Shown: piece after piece, positions 42,949-51,894 of the stretch
Layout of the letters: every line of letters begins with the position of its first letter
How positions within the stretch are numbered: position 1 is the first letter of the stretch
Assembly (NCBI GenBank): GCA_025517485.1
Contig: JAOPKB010000019.1
Location: 1 to 64,000, forward strand
DNA from: Natronoglomus mannanivorans
GTDB taxonomy: Archaea; Halobacteriota; Halobacteria; Halobacteriales; Natrialbaceae
Direction of reading: 5' to 3'
DNA: 64,000 nt
Notes under the pieces: model-generated
What the model was told of the DNA's origin: nothing
The model's database searches: none
The model's input: the letters and a program-made list of their open reading frames with translations, nothing else
Translations under genes and position numbers: made by a program

Positions 42949-44321
42949 GCGACGAGTTACTCCTCTCGTACTACGGCGACGACCTCACCGGGTCGACGGA
43001 CGTCCTCGAGGGGCTCGCTCGGAACGGCGTTAGAACGGTACTCTTCCTCGATCCGCCGACGAAGAGTGACCTCGCGCAATTCGACGACCTCGACGCGGTC
43101 GGGATCGCCGGGCAGAGTCGTTCGATGACGCCCGAGGAGATGACCGAGGAGCTACCACCGGTCTTCGAGGCGCTCGAACGACTTGGAACCACGCTCATCC
43201 ACTACAAGGTTTGCTCGACGTTCGATTCCTCACCCGAGGTCGGGAGCATCGGGCGGGCGATCGAACTCGGCCAGAAAGTATTCGACTCGCCGTTCGTTCC
43301 CGTCTCCCAGGGATCAAGGGTCCCGAGCGGAAGGTACGTTGTCTTCGGCAATTTGTTCGCGGAGCAAGACGGCGACGTCTACCGGATCGATCGCCATCCG
43401 ACGATGAGTCAGCACCCGGTGACGCCGATGACCGAAGCCGACCTTCGACGGCACCTGGAAGCGCAAACGGACCTCCCGATCGGCTCGGTCGAGTTACCTG
43501 ACCTCGAGCGTGACGACGACGCAGAAGCGGCGCTCGAGGATGTCGTCCGGGACGCGGAGGTCGTCGTATTCGACGGCTACGACGTCGACCACGTGGAGCG
43601 CATCGGTCGACTGGTGTGGGAGCGAGCCGAGGCGGAGACAGGGCCACTGTTCGTCGTCGGTTCGTCCGGTATCGAACACCACGCGCTCCCGCAACACTGG
43701 AATTCGATCGGACTGCTCGAGAACACGGGTTCGATGCTCACCCCCCAGCCGCCCGCGGAACAAATCGCCGTCGTCTCTGGCAGCGCCTCGCCAGTGACTG
43801 CCGCGCAGATATCGTGGGCAACCGAAAACGGATTCGAGGCGATTCGAGTGGATACCGAACGGTTGATCGATCCGGCGACGGCCGCCGACGAACGAGCGCG
43901 AGTCGTCGAGGCCGGTATCGAGGCAATCGACGCCGGTCGTAGCGTCGTCTTCTACTCCGCCGACGGTCCAGACGACCCGGCCATCGAGCGGACAAATCAG
44001 CGATTCGAAAGCCTCGACGTAGACGACGGTTTGGCCGCTCGCCTCGGTTGCGGACTCGGCTCGATCCTCCGACGCGTACTCTCCGAGACTGGGCTGAAAC
44101 GCGCTTGCATCGCAGGCGGGGACACGAGCGGATTCGTCGCCCGCGAACTCGATTTCTACGCCCTCGAGCCAATCGCGGCGACGGATCCGGGAGCACCTCT
44201 CTGTCGAGCGTTCTCCCTCGATCCAGCGTTCGATGGGCTCCAGATCACGCTCAAGGGCGGGCAGACCGGCGATGTGAAATATTTCGGACTTGTCCGGGAG
44301 GGCGGCGTGGACGCCGAGTAA
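42945..44321 (+). CDS. Four-carbon acid sugar kinase family (DUF1537)
   Basis: The 458-residue protein has both halves of the DUF1537 kinases: the N-terminal sugar-binding domain with YYGDDLTGSTDVLEGLARNGVRTVLFL (residues 6-32) and the C-terminal ATP-binding domain with VSGSASPVTAAQISWA, CIAGGDTSGFVARELD and ITLKGGQTGDVKYFGLV. Family members phosphorylate D-erythronate, L-threonate, 3-oxo-tetronates or 3-oxo-isoapionate. Its start codon lies inside the stop of the RuBisCO-like gene (ATGA), so the two proteins are made together; the kinase should make the substrate of the RuBisCO-like enzyme. That makes 3-oxo-isoapionate kinase the best guess, not proven. Confidence 0.87.
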   Translation: MSDELLLSYYGDDLTGSTDVLEGLARNGVRTVLFLDPPTKSDLAQFDDLDAVGIAGQSRSMTPEEMTEELPPVFEALERLGTTLIHYKVCSTFDSSPEVGSIGRAIELGQKVFDSPFVPVSQGSRVPSGRYVVFGNLFAEQDGDVYRIDRHPTMSQHPVTPMTEADLRRHLEAQTDLPIGSVELPDLERDDDAEAALEDVVRDAEVVVFDGYDVDHVERIGRLVWERAEAETGPLFVVGSSGIEHHALPQHWNSIGLLENTGSMLTPQPPAEQIAVVSGSASPVTAAQISWATENGFEAIRVDTERLIDPATAADERARVVEAGIEAIDAGRSVVFYSADGPDDPAIERTNQRFESLDVDDGLAARLGCGLGSILRRVLSETGLKRACIAGGDTSGFVARELDFYALEPIAATDPGAPLCRAFSLDPAFDGLQITLKGGQTGDVKYFGLVREGGVDAE

Positions 44322-44452
44322 ACGCAAACTTGGAACGGGCCGACGGCTGCTTCAGCCCGATGAAGGCACCCGGAAACTGTTTTGGCGGCGAATCCATCGA
44401 CGAAGAAAATGGGATCGCCCGGTTGCGAACCGGCGCGTCGAGTAAGCCGCAC

Positions 44453-47400
44453 TTACATATGCTGTAGATTCGACTTGAGCGGCAGTATCGATCGTCGGCC
44501 TAGGTCCATCAGATCCTCGCTCGACGTGTAGGGGGTGAGAACGAGCGAGGACTCGTACGTAGCCGGTTCGATCCGGTACGCGGGTCTGGTAACGACCGGT
44601 GCGCCGCCGATCCCTGAGACCACGTGATCGACGTCGAGGAAGATACCTTCGGGATCGGGAAGGTGTCGACGGTGGGTCGATCGGTCTAGGGTTTCCGTTC
44701 GATAGCGACGGACGCCGACATTTCTCGCCGATCGACCGGTGACAAGCAGGCCGATGCCGTCGTCGGATTCGAGCGCGCCCCAGCGAACGTCGGTTTTCGT
44801 GCCGTAGGTTTGCGGTACCACGTAGTTCGGGTTCTGATTCGCGACGCTCCCTTCGTACCGTCCGATTCGCGCTCCCGTCTTTCGGTCCGGATACGTCTCC
44901 TGCGGCCCGCGTCCGTACCACGTGAACCGGTCGAACTCCTCGGGTAGTTCCAGTTCGAGGCCGACCTTCGGTAACCATTCCGGAAGATCCTCGCCGGGCG
45001 TCGCCCGATAGCCAACGACGAGGTCGCCGCTCGAGCGCAGTTCGTACCGGGTCACGACGGCGAAAGCGAGTTTGTCTCCGGGGGTGAGCAGGCGCTCACG
45101 AACCTCGATGCCCGGATTCGACGACGCGCCGTCCACCTCGACCGAATCGACCGCGTACTCGAGGCGGTCTAGGCCGAACGCGCGCCACTCGTCAGCGCTC
45201 GTCCGCCCCCACACGTTCGTCTCGCTCTGGGTCGGCGCGCGCCAAGGATCGAACCGCGGACCCCGCTTGAGCAGTTCGGTCCCGTCGACGGTCAGCGACG
45301 CGAGGGTTCCCGATTCAAACCGGGCCGTCAGGTCGTCGACCCTGAGTTCGATCGCGTCCGCCGATCGGTCGACGGACGCCGGAGCGGCGTTAGCCACGTC
45401 CGGTTCGGGCCCCGGCGGAACGTCGTACCGGAGGGGCAACTGTTCCCAGGCAACCTCGTGACCCGCCGGTGCCCACGGCGTGTCGTCCGCGAGTGCGAAC
45501 CGGAGTTCGAGCCGATACTCCGCTCCGGGTGCGATCTCGGGGTCTTCGAACGGGATCCGAACGGTCGTCGATTCCCCCGGCGGTTGATCGACCGCGAAGT
45601 CGCCCGACTGGAGCGTCTCGTCGTCGGCTCGGAGTTCCCAGGTGGCGGACAGCGCGTCGAGGTTCGTGAACGCGTAGCGATTCTCGAGTCGGACCTCCTT
45701 CGACTCGAGGGAGACGAGTTCGGCGGCCACGGGCTGAGCAGTCTTCTTCACCTGGGGGACCCCCGGCTTTGGGTCGCCGTTCGAGAAGACGATCCCGTTG
45801 AGCGTGAATGGATCGATGCCGTAACTCGTGAACGCCCCTCGTTCCTCGACGGTATCGAACGTGACGCGAAGCGCTTCTCCGCCTCCCGCCTCGTCCGAGG
45901 GATCGGCCGCGATGCGGACCTCGTCGGCGGTCAACGCGCGTTCGTCGATCCGTACCTCGTCGACGACGGCGTTCGAAATTGTCCCCGCGTGGTTCATCCG
46001 ATGGACGGCCGCGTTTCGGCCGACGTTTACGGGTCGGTAGCCGAAGTCGATCGATCCCTCGTGTTCCTCGCGGGCGACGCGGTCGCCGTCGACGTACAGT
46101 TCGAGCGCCTTGCCGTCGAAAACGCCGGCGACGTGGTGCCAGTCGCCGACCCAATCGTCGGGGACTGGAGCCTCGACGCTCGCCTGGCCGGTGACGGTCT
46201 CGCGACGATACTCGTCGGGAGGGACGTCCTCAACGACGGTCGTCCCGCCGCGATCGAGAATGTAGAATCGCAGCGTCTCGGCATCCGCCTGTTCGAGCCC
46301 GTACTGGTAGCCCTTCGTGACGAGGGGATTCGCCGTCCGGAACTCGCTGGGGCGCACCCACGTCTGGACGGTCAATTCGTCTCCGACGATGTCGAGGGCC
46401 GGGTGCCGATAGAACTCCACCCATTCGTCGTAGCCGCTAAGTGCAAGGGCGTTCCCGTCGCCGCCCCTCCCCTCGACGACCGTTGGTTCACCGAAACACA
46501 GTCCCTCGATTTCGTGTTCGGACTCGTCGAGGACGGCTAGTAGGTCCCGCTCAAGTTCGTGGTTCGCCCACTGCCAGATCGCCCCGCCGGTAAGTTGATC
46601 GTGCTCCCTGATCACGTCCCAGTACTCCTCGAAGTGCCCCATACTGTTCCCGGGGGCCGCCACGTACTCGTCCATGAACGAGGGTCGCGGTTCCTCCGGA
46701 TCAACGGCCAACTCCTCGAGTTCCGTCGGCGTCGGGTATCGCGGCCCGATCACGTCTTCGAAGGGGAGCGCCCCCTCGTTCCCCCCGTATAGCCACGGTC
46801 GGGTTGGATCGATTTCCTTTCCGGCCCCTACAACGTTCGCGATGTTGTCGCCCGATCCGGCCTCGTTGCCCGCGCTCCAGATGACCACGCTCGGGTGGTT
46901 CTTGTCCCGGTCGACCATTCGTCGAGAGCGTTCGACGTACGCGTCGGTCCAGTCGTCGTCTTCCGAGAGGTGAACGTTCGCGTGGGCCTCGTCGTTCACC
47001 TCGTCCACGACGTACATCCCGAGTTCGTCAGCGGCTTCGAGGAAGTCTGCCCGCGGGGGGTAGTGAGACGTCCGGACGGTATCGATATTGTTTCGCTTCA
47101 TCCGTTCGAGCTCCGCTCGTCCCCATTCCGGCGTGACGGCCCGACCCCGTTCAGGATGGTGCTCGTGACGGTTCACGCCGTTGAATTCGATTGGAGCGCC
47201 GTTGACGAGGATCGCGCCGTTCTCGCCGACTTCGACCGTTCGAAAGCCGAACCGATCGCTCACGACTTCCCGTCCTCCGTCGGACGTCTCGAGCGTCGCT
47301 ACGAGCGTGTACAGCGTGGGAGACTCCGCGGACCACTTCGCGGGCGATTCGACGACGTCGTGAAACGTGACAGATGCGGTTTCACCCGGTTCGACCGAAA

Positions 47401-48214
47401 CGGCGCGATCCGCGGTCGTGACCGACCCCCCGTTGGCGTCGAATACGTCAAACGAGATGGAACCGCCTTCGACGGGCCGATCGTTCAGGTTGCGGACGAC
47501 CGCCTCCACCTCGAGACGGCCATCTTCGTACTCGTCGTCCAGTTCGCCGGTGATCGACAGGTCGTGCACGTGAACCGGCGTTCGCGCGACCAGTGAGACG
47601 TCCCGGTAGATGCCTGCCAGTCGCCACATGTCCTGGTCCTCGAGGTAAGTCCCGTCGCAGTAGCGGTAGACCGCGACGGCGATCGTGTTCTCACCCTCGC
47701 GAACGTACGGGGTGAGGTCGAACTCCGCGGTGGTCATACTCCCCTGGCTGTACCCAACCTCGTGGCCGTTCACCCAGCAATAGAACGCGGCCTTCACCCC
47801 CTCGAACTCCACGAAGATACGTCGATCGATCCACCCCGCCGGCAGGTCGAACGTTCGACGGTACGAGCCGACCGGGTTGAATTCGTCGGGCACGTTCGGC
47901 GGTTTGGCGTCGAAGGAGTGGGAGACGTTTCGGTACACCGGATGGCCGTTTCCTTCGAGTTGCCAGTTGCTCGGAACGGGAATCTCGTTCCACTCGTCGA
48001 CGTCGTACGCCGGGTCGTGGAATCCCTCGGGAGCTTCCTCGGGCGTCCGTGACCACGAGAATTTCCAGTCTCCGGTGAGCGACCTGACCGCGTTGGCTTC
48101 GCGCCGATCGTCCGCCAGTGCCGCCTCCACGTTCGCGTACGGCGTGAGCGGGACGTGCGGTGGTTCCTTGTTTCGTTCGAATACGCTCGGGTCTTCCCAC
48201 TCGGGGGATGGCAT
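44453..48214 (-). CDS. GH2 beta-galactosidase (LacZ-like) with a LamG insertion
   Basis: The 1253-residue protein follows the LacZ plan: jelly-roll sugar-binding domain (about 40-215), Ig-like domain (215-330), TIM barrel (335-590) with acid/base E451 in IWSAGNEAGSG and nucleophile E516 in FMDEYVAAPGNSMG. A LamG/concanavalin-like domain is inserted at about 590-775 (LTVQTWVRPSEF, DDWVGDWHHVAGVFDGKALELYVDG). An Ig-like domain and the large beta-sandwich of LacZ (about 970-1253, with FTWYGRGPQETYPDRK) follow. Ordinary LacZ has about 1020 residues, so the LamG insertion explains the extra length. No signal peptide. It should remove terminal beta-galactose; LamG may bind the glycan. Confidence 0.92.
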   Translation of the reverse strand: MPSPEWEDPSVFERNKEPPHVPLTPYANVEAALADDRREANAVRSLTGDWKFSWSRTPEEAPEGFHDPAYDVDEWNEIPVPSNWQLEGNGHPVYRNVSHSFDAKPPNVPDEFNPVGSYRRTFDLPAGWIDRRIFVEFEGVKAAFYCWVNGHEVGYSQGSMTTAEFDLTPYVREGENTIAVAVYRYCDGTYLEDQDMWRLAGIYRDVSLVARTPVHVHDLSITGELDDEYEDGRLEVEAVVRNLNDRPVEGGSISFDVFDANGGSVTTADRAVSVEPGETASVTFHDVVESPAKWSAESPTLYTLVATLETSDGGREVVSDRFGFRTVEVGENGAILVNGAPIEFNGVNRHEHHPERGRAVTPEWGRAELERMKRNNIDTVRTSHYPPRADFLEAADELGMYVVDEVNDEAHANVHLSEDDDWTDAYVERSRRMVDRDKNHPSVVIWSAGNEAGSGDNIANVVGAGKEIDPTRPWLYGGNEGALPFEDVIGPRYPTPTELEELAVDPEEPRPSFMDEYVAAPGNSMGHFEEYWDVIREHDQLTGGAIWQWANHELERDLLAVLDESEHEIEGLCFGEPTVVEGRGGDGNALALSGYDEWVEFYRHPALDIVGDELTVQTWVRPSEFRTANPLVTKGYQYGLEQADAETLRFYILDRGGTTVVEDVPPDEYRRETVTGQASVEAPVPDDWVGDWHHVAGVFDGKALELYVDGDRVAREEHEGSIDFGYRPVNVGRNAAVHRMNHAGTISNAVVDEVRIDERALTADEVRIAADPSDEAGGGEALRVTFDTVEERGAFTSYGIDPFTLNGIVFSNGDPKPGVPQVKKTAQPVAAELVSLESKEVRLENRYAFTNLDALSATWELRADDETLQSGDFAVDQPPGESTTVRIPFEDPEIAPGAEYRLELRFALADDTPWAPAGHEVAWEQLPLRYDVPPGPEPDVANAAPASVDRSADAIELRVDDLTARFESGTLASLTVDGTELLKRGPRFDPWRAPTQSETNVWGRTSADEWRAFGLDRLEYAVDSVEVDGASSNPGIEVRERLLTPGDKLAFAVVTRYELRSSGDLVVGYRATPGEDLPEWLPKVGLELELPEEFDRFTWYGRGPQETYPDRKTGARIGRYEGSVANQNPNYVVPQTYGTKTDVRWGALESDDGIGLLVTGRSARNVGVRRYRTETLDRSTHRRHLPDPEGIFLDVDHVVSGIGGAPVVTRPAYRIEPATYESSLVLTPYTSSEDLMDLGRRSILPLKSNLQHM

Positions 48215-48532
48215 GTCTCAGCGCTCGTCTTGGATCGGTAAAAACAGTTCGTTTACGCTGAATTCGTTCAGCGGTCCGAACGACCGGAAGCAGCTGCTCA
48301 ACCGAAACGGCGAGTAGGCCGTTACGTGCGTGTTCGGTCAATTGGTCAATGGGTGACTACGTGCGAGCCGACACACGATCACGTGTACACGTTCCGCCAC
48401 TCGTCGCTCCCGAGTCCTCGTCATGCCTTGGATTCCGTGGGCTGATCCTTGAGGCCGATCCGCTCTTCGACATCGTTCGGACCACATCGTTTAAGTATCA
48501 GTGTGCGTATTTGTTCGGTACATCGAGTCATC
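48215..48532. promoter_or_regulatory. Divergent control region between two GH2 genes
   Basis: This 318-bp region separates two divergent GH2 genes. TTTAAGTATC at about 48490-48499 is a TATA candidate for the right gene, giving a short leader of about 10-15 nt. I found no copy of the 22-bp palindrome here. Confidence 0.45.
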
Positions 48533-51355
48533 ATGACTGAGAATGATACCGCGAGTGCCGAATCTGTACCGGATATCGACGTTCGCCTGACACCGCGCCC
48601 AAGCGACGGTTCCGGCGCGACGGAACGGCGGTCGCTAAACGGAACCTGGGAGTTCGCCCCAGGAACCGACGAACCACCATCGGACGACGATGAGTGGCGT
48701 CGACACGAGGTGCCTGGTCAGTGGAACTACGCCGGGTACGAGGTACCCGACGACGGGCGGGGATGGTACCGACGAACGATTCAGGTCCCCTCAGACCGTG
48801 CGAGCGGGCCCGTAAAGATCAGATTCAACGGGGTATACAGCGACGCCATCGTCCGCGTGAACGGTGAGCGCGTCAGATTACACCAAGGCGGGTACACGCC
48901 GTTCGAAGTGGACGTCACGGATGCCCTCGAGATCGGCGACGACAACGTTCTCGAAGTTGGCGTCGCAGAGAAATCGAAGGCTGAATCGTTGTCACAGACA
49001 GGGTTCGGTGCCGGCATCACCCGCGGCGTAACCCTCCTCAGCGTGCCGCCGTGTCACCTCGCGGACCTCGACATCGAGACGACCGTCGAAGACGACGATG
49101 AGGGAACCATCGCCGTCGAAGCGATGATTCGAAACGCCGGCCCGGATCGCATCGATAACGCCCGGATGCGCGCCACGTTGACCGATCCGGATGGAACGGC
49201 CGTCGAGACGCTCGAGTCATCAATCGACGGGCTCGGTGACGAAGACGAACAATCGGTCAGTTTCGAATTTACCGTCGACGGCGCTGCGACCTGGAATCCC
49301 GAACAGCCCCGGTTGTACGAATTATCGTGTGAAGTGGAGGCAAACGGTGAGTCGGAACGCGTCGAGGCGAGCGTCGGTATTCGCGAGTTCGAGATCGATG
49401 GCGATCAACTGCTGTTGAACGGTCGACCGATCACCCTCCGCGGGGTCAACTGGCGGGAGTGTCATCCCGATCACGGGCTCGCGATCCCGGCGGAACGAAC
49501 CCGTCGCGACGCCGAACTGCTCCGAGAGGCCAACGTGAACTACGTGCGGACCGGCCATCATCCCACGACTGAAGCGTTCGTCGAAGCCTGCGACGAACTT
49601 GGGATCGTCGTGGAGATGGAAGCGCCGATCGCGTTCCTTCGCTTCGAGAACTCCCACCTGGCGACCGATCCGTCCTACCGGGAGCCACTCTGCCGACAAA
49701 TCCTCGAGATCGTGGAACGGGACAAGAACCGAACGTCGGTGGGGATCTGGTCGCTGGCCAACGAGTCCGAGTGGGGGCCGAACTTCGAGGCGGCTGCCGA
49801 GCTCGTCTCGGCGGCCGATCCCACCCGGCCGACCACGTTCAACTGGGGAATGCACAAGGACGAGGACGCTCCGTACGTCGACATCGCGAACCACCATTAT
49901 CCGGCGCTGCGCGACTCGAAAGTCGACCTCGAGGAGTTCGAGGAATCCGACCGGCCGGTCATGTTCGGCGAGTTCTGTCACACGTACTGCTACAACGTCC
50001 GCGAACTCGGGACGGATCCGGGGCTCCGCGACGACTACGTGCGGGTCCTCGAGCGCGGGTGGGAGCGCGTGAACGAACTCGACGCGTTCGCCGGTGCGGC
50101 GATCTGGGCCGGACTCGACCACCTAACCCCGGAGTACCGGTGGGGACTCATCGACGCTCATCGTCGGCGCCGCCCCGAGTACTGGCACGTAAAGAACGTG
50201 TACGCCCCGATCAAAATCGAGTCCGTCCGTCGGACCGGCGATTTGGTTCAGGTCGACCTCGATAACCGAAGTCAGTTCGTCTCGCTCTCCGACCGACGAC
50301 TCGAGTGGCGCGCCGGAGACGAGTCGGGGACGTTCGAGGCGGACGTCCCGCCGGGTGAAACCGGAACGGTGACGATCGACCCGCCCGCCGACGGGAGTTC
50401 GATCACGGTTAAGGTTCTCCATCCGGCCGGGTTCACGATCGACGAGCACGTATTCGAAGATGACGACCACACCAGCCGACCGAACGCACCGATGGACGAT
50501 CCGACCGTCACGGAATCGGAAACCAAGTTCATGCTCGAGACGCCGGACTGTTCGGTGACTGTCGATCGGAATATCGGCGAAGTGGAGATTGCCGGACCGG
50601 ACGGCGAGCCGATCGTCTCGGGACTCCTCGGATTCGGGGCGACGTCGGTCGAGTCGAACATTCGCGTCCCGCCGATCTACGGCGACACCATCGGCACCCG
50701 ACTGAGCCCGTGGCGATGCGAGGCGGTACGAACGACGGACGACGAGACCGGCGTCGAGATTCAGGGCGGCTACTACTACGATACGATTGACATCGCGACG
50801 GGGTCGTTCCACCTCCGGTTTGCCGGCGATCACCTCGAATTGGCCTACGAGTTCACGTTCAACGAGTCGCGCGACGTGCGCCAGGCCGGCCTCGTGATCC
50901 CCGTCGTTCGGGACTGCGATACCCTGTCGTGGGTTCGGGACAGCTATTGGAGCGCGTACCCGTCGGATCACATCGGCCGTTCGACTGGTTCGACCGTCGC
51001 CTTCCCGGGCGGTGAACGCGCCGCGAACGACAACAGCAAGCTTGACGGATCGTGGCTGTGGTGCGATGAAGCGACCGAGAACGGGTCGAACGACTTCCGG
51101 AGCACGAAGCGACACATCCGAGAGGCGACCCTTTCCGGCTCAGACGGAAGGGCCATCGACATATACGCGGACGGTGATCAACACGTCCGGTGTTCCGTCG
51201 AGGGCGATACGATCGACCTCAACGTCCTCGATCGATCGCTCGCGGGTGTCGGACTCGGTCTGCTCGATCGACACGCGCTGTTGGACGAAGAGCCGACGAT
51301 AGAAGCCGGAACGCGGTTCGAGGGGCGCGTGAAACTCGGCATCCAGAACGAATAG
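48533..51355 (+). CDS. GH2 glycosidase (beta-galactosidase/beta-glucuronidase-like)
   Basis: The 940-residue enzyme has a sugar-binding domain (about 30-170, LNGTWEF ... VPGQWNYAGYE), an Ig-like domain (175-290) and a TIM barrel (290-590) with acid/base E411 in GIWSLANESEWG and nucleophile E480 in PVMFGEFCHTYC. The RGVNWRECHPDHG motif at about 303-315 and the short barrel recall beta-glucuronidase and beta-galactosidase subgroups. A C-terminal beta-sandwich part (about 660-940) is shared with the partial gene at the right edge. No signal peptide. It starts at the ATG at 48533; upstream in-frame codons back to 48449 lie in the promoter. Substrate linkage cannot be settled by eye. Confidence 0.9.
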   Translation: MTENDTASAESVPDIDVRLTPRPSDGSGATERRSLNGTWEFAPGTDEPPSDDDEWRRHEVPGQWNYAGYEVPDDGRGWYRRTIQVPSDRASGPVKIRFNGVYSDAIVRVNGERVRLHQGGYTPFEVDVTDALEIGDDNVLEVGVAEKSKAESLSQTGFGAGITRGVTLLSVPPCHLADLDIETTVEDDDEGTIAVEAMIRNAGPDRIDNARMRATLTDPDGTAVETLESSIDGLGDEDEQSVSFEFTVDGAATWNPEQPRLYELSCEVEANGESERVEASVGIREFEIDGDQLLLNGRPITLRGVNWRECHPDHGLAIPAERTRRDAELLREANVNYVRTGHHPTTEAFVEACDELGIVVEMEAPIAFLRFENSHLATDPSYREPLCRQILEIVERDKNRTSVGIWSLANESEWGPNFEAAAELVSAADPTRPTTFNWGMHKDEDAPYVDIANHHYPALRDSKVDLEEFEESDRPVMFGEFCHTYCYNVRELGTDPGLRDDYVRVLERGWERVNELDAFAGAAIWAGLDHLTPEYRWGLIDAHRRRRPEYWHVKNVYAPIKIESVRRTGDLVQVDLDNRSQFVSLSDRRLEWRAGDESGTFEADVPPGETGTVTIDPPADGSSITVKVLHPAGFTIDEHVFEDDDHTSRPNAPMDDPTVTESETKFMLETPDCSVTVDRNIGEVEIAGPDGEPIVSGLLGFGATSVESNIRVPPIYGDTIGTRLSPWRCEAVRTTDDETGVEIQGGYYYDTIDIATGSFHLRFAGDHLELAYEFTFNESRDVRQAGLVIPVVRDCDTLSWVRDSYWSAYPSDHIGRSTGSTVAFPGGERAANDNSKLDGSWLWCDEATENGSNDFRSTKRHIREATLSGSDGRAIDIYADGDQHVRCSVEGDTIDLNVLDRSLAGVGLGLLDRHALLDEEPTIEAGTRFEGRVKLGIQNE

Positions 51356-51894
51356 CGGTCCAGTGTTCGCCCGGGGGTCACCTCCGATGGACGAATCGTC
51401 TCGCCGAGATAATTTCCGACTGATAAGCGGCTTCTTTCGAGTGATTCGTCCTAGCCGAGGAGCGCTTGCGAAACAACCGGACATCCGATGGCGGCCCGAT
51501 TCGCATCTCGGTGGGCCTTCGTTTGCCGCCCGTTCCGGAAACGGATCCGATAGTATCGGATTCCGTGGATTTGGGGCGCTATAGCACACTATTCCCCCAT
51601 TCATCGACAAATTCAGCCGTGCCGCCAACATAGATTACAAACCTATGATTGTAATACAAGCAGAGGATCGATCCACCCTTTTCCGGTGGCATCGGAACGA
51701 GAGCGAACCGATACCTCGAACGAGACTACTGAGGGTTGCACAGACGGGAATTGGGAAATCCATCAGCGTTTGCGCACCGTTTCCGGCTGATTTCCCAGGA
51801 GTCGTACAATCGTCAAATTGGATCCAGTATTGCGACGATCGAATTCAATTCGACCGACGGAATTTATATCGGTATTGGCCTCACACACTGTACC
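51356..51894. other. Long promoter spacer before the GH-A-like gene
   Basis: The 539-bp spacer contains no convincing gene. It holds the 22-bp palindrome at 51634-51655 and a TATA element TTTATATC at 51863-51870, about 27 nt before the ATG at 51895, consistent with a leaderless transcript. Confidence 0.55.
51634..51655. promoter_or_regulatory. 22-bp palindrome, operator candidate B
   Basis: ATTACAA at 51634-51640 and TTGTAAT at 51649-51655 are exact inverted 7-mers around an 8-bp centre containing CTATGA. It matches the 37640-37661 palindrome in 18 of 22 positions. It lies about 215 bp upstream of the TATA box of the next gene. Confidence 0.65.
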
